Assembly: GCA_039649115.1 (NCBI GenBank) | Contig: JBBWZQ010000268.1 | Coordinates: 1 to 20,107, forward strand | Length of the DNA: 20,107 bases | Reading direction: 5' to 3' | From: DATEJJ01 sp039649115 | GTDB lineage: Bacteria; Actinomycetota; Actinomycetes; Mycobacteriales; Micromonosporaceae | Shown here: in pieces, positions 15,019 to 20,107 of the stretch | Layout of the letters: each line of letters starts with the position of its first letter | How positions within the stretch are numbered: the stretch's first letter is position 1 | Program-made: the position numbers and the translations under genes | The notes under the pieces: model-generated | Seen by the model: the letters and a program-made list of their open reading frames with translations, nothing else | What the model was told of the DNA's origin: nothing | Databases searched by the model: none

Positions 15019-16401
15019 TCACTTCGCCTGGGACAGCAGCGTGTTGACCTTCGACTCGGCGGTCTTCAGCAGATCGGTGATGTTGGCGTTCGGCTTGGTG
15101 AGCACGGCCGACATGCAGCTGTCCAGCACCGCGTAGATCGCCTGCGCCTGCGGCGGCTCGGTCTTGATGGTGACCGGGTTGTTCGCGAACGGCGCGTAGT
15201 CGGTCAGGTCGAGGTTGCTGTTGGCCTTCTTCAGCTCGTCGTCCTTCTTCTGCACGTCGCTGCCCGGTACCCAGAGCTGCGGCTGGGGCAGGCCGACCGG
15301 CAGGCCGATGGACTTCTGCGAGACGTAGTTGAACTGGCCCTGGCCGGGTGTCAGCTCCTCGAAGTTGACCCAGGCGATGCCGGCCTTGATCTGGGCCGGG
15401 GTGAGCCCCTTCTTGAGGAAGTACCCGTTGCCGCCGCCGAGCGTGGCCTTGGCCGGGCCGCTGTCGCCGGGCATCGGGCCCATCGCCCAGTCGCTGAACT
15501 TGCCGTGGAACGTCTTCACGATCGCGGTGATCGAGTCAGGCGCGCCGATGTACATGCCCACCTTGCCGGCCGCGGCGTTGGTCAGCAGGTCCGGCCACTG
15601 CAGCAGTTGCTTGGTGCCGACACTGTTGTCGGTGAAGCGCATGTCGTGCAGGTTCTGCAGCACGGACTTGCCGCTGTCGTTGTTGAAGCCGGCCGTCTTG
15701 CCGTCGTCGCTGACCACCTGCCCGCCGCGCGAGTACAGCTCGGCGGTGAAGTGCCAGCCGCCGGTGTTGCCCGCGCTGTACTCCTCGTACCCGGCGATGC
15801 CGTTGCCCAGCGCGGAAATCTTCTTGGCCGCCGCGGCGACCTCCTGCCACGTCGCCGGCGGCTTGGTCGGGTCGAGGCCGGCCTGCTGGAACAGTCCCTT
15901 GTTGACGATCAGCCCCATCGTGTACGCGGAGTACGGGACCGCGTAGAGCTTGCCGTTGTCGGTGAAGGCGGCCTTGGCACTGGGGATCATGCTGTCCCAG
16001 TACGGCACCGTCGACGCGTTGACGTACGACGTGACGTCCTCGGCCTGGCCGGCGTCGAGCACCTGGCCGAGGTCGGTCATGTAGCCGTAGAAGACGTCGG
16101 CCTCGGTGCCGCCCTGCAGCCGGGCGGTGAAGTCGGGTGGGTTGTCGCACTGGCTGCCCACCGAGATGCTCTTGACGGTGATGTTCGGGTTGAGCTTCTG
16201 GAACGCCGTGATGTCGGCGTTCCACTGTGCGAGGGACTTGCCGTCGTTGTCCGTCTTCAGCGGCGGGCAGTCGACGACGATGGTGGTCTTCCCGCTCGCG
16301 TCGCCGGACTTGTCCTTGCTGCTGCTGCACGAGGCGAGGCTCAGTCCCACGGCGGTCGCGAGCGCGAGTGCGCCGACCGTCCTGTATTGCCGTGCGGACA
16401 T
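15019..16401 (-). CDS. Sugar-binding lipoprotein of an ABC importer
   Basis: The 460-residue protein has a lipoprotein signal: a hydrophobic stretch ending in the lipobox L22-A23-S24-C25, then a Ser/Lys/Asp-rich linker. The mature part resembles family 1 extracellular solute-binding proteins: FQKLNPNITVKSI, QGGTEADVFYGYMTDLGQ, KLYAVPYSAYTMGLIVNKG, and TWQEVAAAAKK. It should catch oligosaccharides outside the membrane and deliver them to the two permeases encoded downstream. The ATG at 16401 is chosen because GGAAGG lies nine bases upstream and the signal peptide is then of normal length; the ATG at 16410 abuts that element. It is the first gene of the operon and is preceded by a leader of about 120 bases with an 18-bp palindrome. 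Confidence 0.93.
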   Translation of the reverse strand: MSARQYRTVGALALATAVGLSLASCSSSKDKSGDASGKTTIVVDCPPLKTDNDGKSLAQWNADITAFQKLNPNITVKSISVGSQCDNPPDFTARLQGGTEADVFYGYMTDLGQVLDAGQAEDVTSYVNASTVPYWDSMIPSAKAAFTDNGKLYAVPYSAYTMGLIVNKGLFQQAGLDPTKPPATWQEVAAAAKKISALGNGIAGYEEYSAGNTGGWHFTAELYSRGGQVVSDDGKTAGFNNDSGKSVLQNLHDMRFTDNSVGTKQLLQWPDLLTNAAAGKVGMYIGAPDSITAIVKTFHGKFSDWAMGPMPGDSGPAKATLGGGNGYFLKKGLTPAQIKAGIAWVNFEELTPGQGQFNYVSQKSIGLPVGLPQPQLWVPGSDVQKKDDELKKANSNLDLTDYAPFANNPVTIKTEPPQAQAIYAVLDSCMSAVLTKPNANITDLLKTAESKVNTLLSQAK

Positions 16402-16436
16402 CTCGTCCATCCTTCCCGGGGGTGTGAGGTTGCGCT

Positions 16437-16454
16437 CCGCGGTGGCCACCGCGG
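16437..16454. repeat. 18-bp perfect palindrome in the operon leader
   Basis: CCGCGGTGG followed at once by CCACCGCGG forms an uninterrupted palindrome 36 bases upstream of the binding-protein start, inside the predicted transcript. It could be a dimeric regulator site or, in RNA, a hairpin whose central bases would form the loop. It is GC-only apart from one T/A pair, so chance is possible. Confidence 0.5.
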
Positions 16455-16527
16455 GTGATGTGCGTGCGGATCCGTCGTCCCGTGGCGTCTGTCCGCGGGC
16501 CGCCGGGTTCATGTGCGAGTCGCGCTC

Positions 16528-16557
16528 AATGTAGCCACGCCGATCAGTCCGGTGCAA
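16528..16557 (-). promoter_or_regulatory. Predicted promoter of the sugar-uptake operon
   Basis: On the minus strand, TTGCAC (16552-16557) and TACATT (16528-16533) are separated by 18 bases, a fair vegetative-type -35/-10 pair. Transcription would begin near 16521, giving a leader of about 120 bases. The -35 overlaps the left arm of the TGCAAGATA inverted repeat, so binding there would block the polymerase. Confidence 0.5.
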
Positions 16558-16647
16558 GATATCGACTGGAAATCGCAAGGACACGACTATGTTACGGCCG
16601 ATTTGTCCGCGAGCAGGCCTGCCGACGCGCCTTGTCGGTATCTTGCA
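16553..16647. promoter_or_regulatory. Inverted repeat TGCAAGATA / TATCTTGCA, candidate operators
   Basis: TGCAAGATA at 16553-16561 recurs exactly inverted at 16639-16647. Related GCAAG (16575-16579) and CTTGC (16685-16689) copies lie nearby in matching orientation. CTTGCA-type elements are known in streptomycete maltose and amylase promoters, where LacI-family MalR acts. By analogy a LacI-type repressor responding to the glucan breakdown products may bind here. No regulator gene lies in the window. Confidence 0.5.
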
Positions 16648-16655
16648 TCGATCTA

Positions 16656-16684
16656 TGGACTTCTAGCTCCCGCTCACCTATCGT
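16656..16684 (+). promoter_or_regulatory. Predicted promoter of the large glucanase gene
   Basis: TGGACT (16656-16661) and TATCGT (16679-16684) are separated by 17 bases, matching a vegetative -35/-10 pattern at four -35 positions and the TAnnnT core. The right arm of the inverted repeat ends eight bases upstream of the -35, and a CTTGC element overlaps the expected start site near 16691. Confidence 0.45.
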
Positions 16685-16879
16685 CTTGCTGAAATCGCCA
16701 GAAACATCGACGAGACGAGCCGGCAATCCGCCCGTGACACACCGGCCCGCCAGTCCCCGTCGACCGTCCCGGCGCGCTGGTCCCGCCAGCCCGCCGAACC
16801 GCTCCGGTCGAGTGCCGTGCGCTGCCCACCCACCACCTCGTTGCCGGCCGGGTGGCCGGGACGGGAGACAGAGGTCGCC

Positions 16880-19800
16880 ATGCACAGAAACCAGAGGGCG
16901 TGGTCGGTCGCGGCCGCGTTCGTCGCCGGTCTGCTCGTCACCGCCGTTCCGGTCGCGCCGGCCGCGGCCGCGGGCGGGCCCAACCTGGCCGCCGGCAAGC
17001 CCACGTCGGCGAGCAGCTCCAACGGCCAGTACGTGACGGCCAACCTCAACGACGGCAACCCGTCGACGTACTGGGAGAGCGCCGGCGCCTTTCCCCAGTG
17101 GGCACAGATCGACCTCGGCAGCGCGACGAGCATCGACCAGGTGGTCCTGAAGCTGCCGGCGAGCTGGGGTGCCCGCACCGAAACCCTGTCGCTGCAGGGC
17201 AGTACCGACAACGCCGGCTTCTCGACGATCGTCGCCGGCACCGGGTACACCTTCAACCCGGCGTCGAGCAACGTGGTGACCGTCAACTTCGGCGCCACCA
17301 CCACCCGGTACGTGCGGGTGAACATCACGGCCAACACCGGTTGGTCGGCGGGCCAGCTCGCCGAGTTCGAGATCTACGGAGCCAGCGGCGCGTCGGGCAA
17401 CCTGGCGCAGGGCAGGACCATGTCGGCGAGCAGCTCGACGCAGACGTACGCGCCGGGCAATGCCAATGACGGCAACCAGTCCAGCTACTGGGAGAGCGCC
17501 AGCAACGCGTTCCCGCAGTGGTTGCAGGTCGATCTGGCCGCCTCGGTGAGCGTGACCAAGGTGGTCCTCAAGGTGCCGGCGTCCGGCTGGAACGCGCGCA
17601 CCGAGACGCTGTCCGTCCAGGGCAGCACGGACAACGCGAGCTTCACGACCGTGGTCGCCCCGGCCGGGTACGTCTTCGACCCGGCGACGGGCAGCACGGT
17701 CACCATCACCTTCGCCGCGGCCACGCTGCGGTACCTGCGGGTGAGCATCACCGCGAACACCGGCTGGCCGGCCGGGCAGATCGCCGAGCTCGAGGTGTAC
17801 GGACCGTCCACAGGGGACACCCAACCCCCGACGGCGCCCAGCGGCCTCGCCTTCACCGAGTCGACACCCGGCCAGGTCGTGCTGACCTGGCACGCCTCGA
17901 CCGACAACGTGGGCGTCACCGGGTACGACGTCTACGCCAACAACACGCTGCAGAGCAGCGTCCCGGGCGGCGCGCTGACATACACCGACACCGAGCCGCT
18001 CAGCGCCACCGTCACGTACGTCGTGCGGGCGCGCGACGCGGCCGGCAACCAGTCGGGCAACAGCAACAGCGTCACCCGGCCGGGGCAGACCGGGGACACC
18101 CAGGCGCCCACCGCGCCCAGCGCGCTGGCCTACACCCAGCCACAGGCCGGCCAGATCAGGCTGGCGTGGGGCGCGTCGACCGACAACGTGGGCGTCAGCG
18201 CCTACGACGTGTACCGCGACGGGTCGCTGCTCAGCAGCGTCGGCGGCGGCGTCCTCAGCTACACCGACAGCCAGCCGGACACCGCGACCGTCTCGTACTA
18301 CGCCAGGGCGCGGGACGCGGCCGGCAACGTCTCGGCGCCGAGCAACACGGTCACCCGCACCGGTACCGGCGGCGGCTCGAACCTCGCGGTCGGCAAGCCG
18401 GTCACCGGCTCGGCGAACACATACATCTACGTCCCGGCCAACGCCAACGACAACGACCTGACCACCTACTTCGAGGGCGCCGGCTACCCCAGCACGGTGA
18501 CCGTCCAACTCGGCGCCAACGCCGACGTCACCTCGGTCGTGGTCAAGCTGAACCCGGACCCGGCCTGGGCCACCCGCAGCCAGACGATCCAGGTGCTCGG
18601 CCGGGAGCAGGGCGCGACCTCGTTCACCTCGCTGTCCGCGTCGACCGGCTACACCTTCAACCCGTCGACGAACGGCAACTCGGTGAGCATCCCGGTCAGC
18701 GCACGGGTCGCCGACGTGCAGCTGTCCATCACGTCCAACTCCGGTGCCCCGGGCGGACAGGTGGCCGAGTTCCAGGTCATCGGTACCCCGGCGCCGAACC
18801 CGGACCTGACCGTCACCGGCTCGTCCTGGTCGCCCACCTCCCCGGTGGAGACCGACACCGTCACCGCCTCGGCGACGGTGCGCAACGCCGGTACCGCCGC
18901 CGCGGCCGCCACCAACGTGAACTTCTACCTGGGCACCACCAAGGTGGGTACCGCCGCCGTCGGCGCGCTCGCGGCCGGCGCGCAGAGCACCGTGTCGGCG
19001 GCCATCGGCACCCAGAACGCGGGCAGCTACCAGCTCACCGCGAAGGTCGACGAGGCCAACACGGTCATCGAGCTGAGCGACGCCAACAACAGCTACACCA
19101 ACCCGACCGCGCTGGTCGTCAGCCCGGTGCAGAGTTCGGACCTGGTGGCCTCGCCGGTGGGCTGGACGCCGGGCAACCCGTCCGCCGGCACCACCGTCAC
19201 GTTCTCGGTGGCCATCAGAAACCAGGGCACCGTGGCCTCGGCCGGCGGCTCGCACGGCGTCACGCTGACCCTCAGGGACGCCAACGGAGCCACGGTCACC
19301 ACGCTGAGCGGCGCCTACTCCGGTGCGATCAATGCCGGCGTGACCACCGGCCCGGTCACCCTGGGCACCTGGACGGCGGTCAACGGGAAGTTCACCGCGC
19401 ACGTCGTCATCGCGGTCGACGCGAACGAGCTGTCCGTCAAGCAGGCCAACAACACCAGCGACACGCCGCTGTTCGTGGGCCAGGGCGCCAACATGCCCTA
19501 TGACATGTACGAGGCCGAGGACGGCGCGGTCGGTGGCGGCGCCACGGTCGTCGGTCCCAACAGGACGATCGGCGACGTCGCCGGCGAGGCGTCCGGCCGC
19601 CGGGCCGTCACGCTGAACTCCAACGGTGCCTACGTCCAGTGGACGTCGCGCGTGCCGACCAACACGTTCGTGGTGCGGTTCTCCATCCCGGACGCGGCGG
19701 GCGGCGGCGGCAACACCGCGACGCTCGACCTGTACGTCAACGGCACGCTGGTCCAGCCGCTCACGCTGACCTCGCACTACGCGTGGCTCTACGGTGCGGA

Positions 19801-20107
19801 GACCAGCCCGGGCAACTCGCCCGGCGCCGGCAGCCCGCGGCACATCTACGACGAGGCGAGCTTCCTGCTCCCGTCGTCGTACCCGCAGGGCAGCGTGATC
19901 AAGCTGCAGAAGGACGCGTCGAACGGGTCGCAGTACGCGATCGACTTCATGAACCTGGAGCAGGTCTCGCCGGTGGCGAACCCGGACCCGGCGCACCTTA
20001 CGGTACCGGCCGTCTTCGCCCAGCAGGACGTGCAGAACGCGCAGGACAAGGTACGGAAGGACACGACCGGTACGTGGACCGGCGAGTACCAGCCCGCCGG
20101 CCAGTAC
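16880..20107 (+). CDS. Large modular secreted GH87-type alpha-1,3-glucanase, 3' end outside the window
   Basis: All 1076 visible codons are open to the window edge. A Sec signal peptide (1 to about 31, AAAA-GG) is followed by discoidin 1 (33-169) and 2 (173-311), Fn3 1 (314-404) and 2 (405-497), discoidin 3 (500-633), CARDB-like modules 1 (640-750) and 2 (753-870), and a CBM-like module (875-1030) with YEAEDGAVGGGATVVGPNRT and SHYAWLYG. After this, DPAHLTVPAVFAQQDVQ and KVRKDTTG match the opening of the GH87 beta-helix as I know it from actinomycete alpha-1,3-glucanases. Known GH87 enzymes carry similar discoidin and CBM arrays that bind insoluble alpha-1,3-glucan. The catalytic aspartates lie beyond the window, so activity is inferred. 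The ATG has GAGG five bases upstream. It is divergent from the sugar-uptake operon and probably co-regulated. Confidence 0.85.
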   Translation, partial: MHRNQRAWSVAAAFVAGLLVTAVPVAPAAAAGGPNLAAGKPTSASSSNGQYVTANLNDGNPSTYWESAGAFPQWAQIDLGSATSIDQVVLKLPASWGARTETLSLQGSTDNAGFSTIVAGTGYTFNPASSNVVTVNFGATTTRYVRVNITANTGWSAGQLAEFEIYGASGASGNLAQGRTMSASSSTQTYAPGNANDGNQSSYWESASNAFPQWLQVDLAASVSVTKVVLKVPASGWNARTETLSVQGSTDNASFTTVVAPAGYVFDPATGSTVTITFAAATLRYLRVSITANTGWPAGQIAELEVYGPSTGDTQPPTAPSGLAFTESTPGQVVLTWHASTDNVGVTGYDVYANNTLQSSVPGGALTYTDTEPLSATVTYVVRARDAAGNQSGNSNSVTRPGQTGDTQAPTAPSALAYTQPQAGQIRLAWGASTDNVGVSAYDVYRDGSLLSSVGGGVLSYTDSQPDTATVSYYARARDAAGNVSAPSNTVTRTGTGGGSNLAVGKPVTGSANTYIYVPANANDNDLTTYFEGAGYPSTVTVQLGANADVTSVVVKLNPDPAWATRSQTIQVLGREQGATSFTSLSASTGYTFNPSTNGNSVSIPVSARVADVQLSITSNSGAPGGQVAEFQVIGTPAPNPDLTVTGSSWSPTSPVETDTVTASATVRNAGTAAAAATNVNFYLGTTKVGTAAVGALAAGAQSTVSAAIGTQNAGSYQLTAKVDEANTVIELSDANNSYTNPTALVVSPVQSSDLVASPVGWTPGNPSAGTTVTFSVAIRNQGTVASAGGSHGVTLTLRDANGATVTTLSGAYSGAINAGVTTGPVTLGTWTAVNGKFTAHVVIAVDANELSVKQANNTSDTPLFVGQGANMPYDMYEAEDGAVGGGATVVGPNRTIGDVAGEASGRRAVTLNSNGAYVQWTSRVPTNTFVVRFSIPDAAGGGGNTATLDLYVNGTLVQPLTLTSHYAWLYGAETSPGNSPGAGSPRHIYDEASFLLPSSYPQGSVIKLQKDASNGSQYAIDFMNLEQVSPVANPDPAHLTVPAVFAQQDVQNAQDKVRKDTTGTWTGEYQPAGQY
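16978..17811 (+). repeat. Tandem duplication encoding discoidin modules 1 and 2
   Basis: The halves 16978-17386 and 17397-17811 encode clearly homologous modules. Shared marks include NLA-x-G-[KR], YWESA, FPQW, VVLK(L/V)PAS, ARTETLS-x-QGSTDNA and ITANTGW-x-AGQ. The third discoidin module (about 18378-18782) is more diverged. The intergenic remnant at 11373-11429 most resembles the end of module 2. Confidence 0.8.
17820..18366 (+). repeat. Tandem duplication encoding two Fn3 modules
   Basis: Two consecutive units each begin TGDTQ-[PA]-PTAPS and contain ASTDNVGV, YDVY, a short turn, and [VA]RARDAAGN before the end. They act as spacers between glycan-binding modules in many actinobacterial secreted hydrolases. 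Confidence 0.8.

Larger units (their letters stand above)
16402..16879. other. Divergent regulatory region without genes
   Basis: These 478 bases separate the binding-protein operon (minus) from the large glucanase gene (plus). The central part, about 16520-16700, is clearly richer in A/T than its flanks. It holds predicted promoters for both directions and several GCAAG/CTTGC elements, annotated separately. GAAATCGC also occurs twice in the same orientation (16569-16576 and 16691-16698). The left flank is the leader of the binding-protein transcript. The right flank (about 16700-16879) would be a leader of about 190 bases for the glucanase, with GAGG at 16871-16874 as its ribosome binding site. 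I see no convincing gene or riboswitch in it. Confidence 0.7.

Noticed and set aside
16402..16584. N-terminally extended form of the sugar-binding lipoprotein
   Set aside because: The extension would bury the lipoprotein signal peptide behind about 60 hydrophilic residues; the ATG at 16401 has a ribosome binding site and gives a normal signal.
16700..16879. Small gene or riboswitch in the glucanase leader
   Set aside because: Open frames there lack ribosome binding sites and no conserved RNA fold is recognisable by eye.
16592..19996. A 1134-codon open frame on the minus strand
   Set aside because: It lies antisense to the modular glucanase gene, is full of Arg, Gly, Val and Asp low-complexity runs, and matches no domain. 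Long antisense open frames are expected in GC-rich coding DNA.

Overview
The window is about 70% G+C. Its genes have strong third-position G/C, GTG/TTG starts and dense antisense open frames. It looks like chromosomal DNA of a filamentous actinomycete; a Micromonosporaceae-type organism is my guess from general protein resemblance, not a computed placement. I see no rRNA, tRNA, CRISPR array, transposase or phage gene.

Left part (1-3228): a minus-strand run encodes a flippase-like membrane protein (LPG-synthase/UPF0104 fold), a GTP cyclohydrolase II (RibA type) and the N-terminus of a multi-pass membrane protein cut by the window edge. A CDP-alcohol phosphatidyltransferase is divergent on the plus strand. 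This mix of nucleotide-ring opening, lipid headgroup transfer and membrane proteins suggests a membrane-linked specialised pathway rather than primary riboflavin synthesis.

Middle part (3252-9253): a minus-strand series encodes a DivIVA-like coiled-coil protein, an Ldh2-type malate/lactate dehydrogenase, a single-chain EtfB-EtfA electron transfer flavoprotein fusion, a membrane protein with two ExxE motifs (COG4280-like) and a small membrane protein. It ends at a bidirectional hairpin that overlaps the stop codons of the convergent genes. A split-barrel flavin protein (PNPOx-like) runs on the plus strand.

Right part (9277-20107): this is best read as an alpha-1,3-glucan (fungal cell wall glucan, mutan or nigeran type) utilisation locus. 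A large secreted multi-domain protein on the plus strand starts at 16880 and runs off the window. It carries three discoidin modules, two Fn3, two CARDB and one CBM, followed by the start of a GH87-like beta-helix. It diverges from a minus-strand operon encoding a sugar-binding lipoprotein, two ABC permeases and a cytoplasmic GH13 alpha-glucosidase. A second, compact secreted GH87-like protein lies downstream of a terminator hairpin. In the proposed scheme, secreted GH87 enzymes cut the glucan outside the cell, the ABC system imports oligosaccharides using a shared ATPase encoded elsewhere, and the GH13 enzyme makes glucose inside. The divergent promoter region contains an exact 9-bp inverted repeat (TGCAAGATA / TATCTTGCA) overlapping or adjoining both predicted promoters, resembling the CTTGCA elements of actinomycete maltose and amylase promoters. 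Between the GH13 and compact GH87 genes lies a decayed tail of a discoidin-domain gene, a sign of past rearrangement here.
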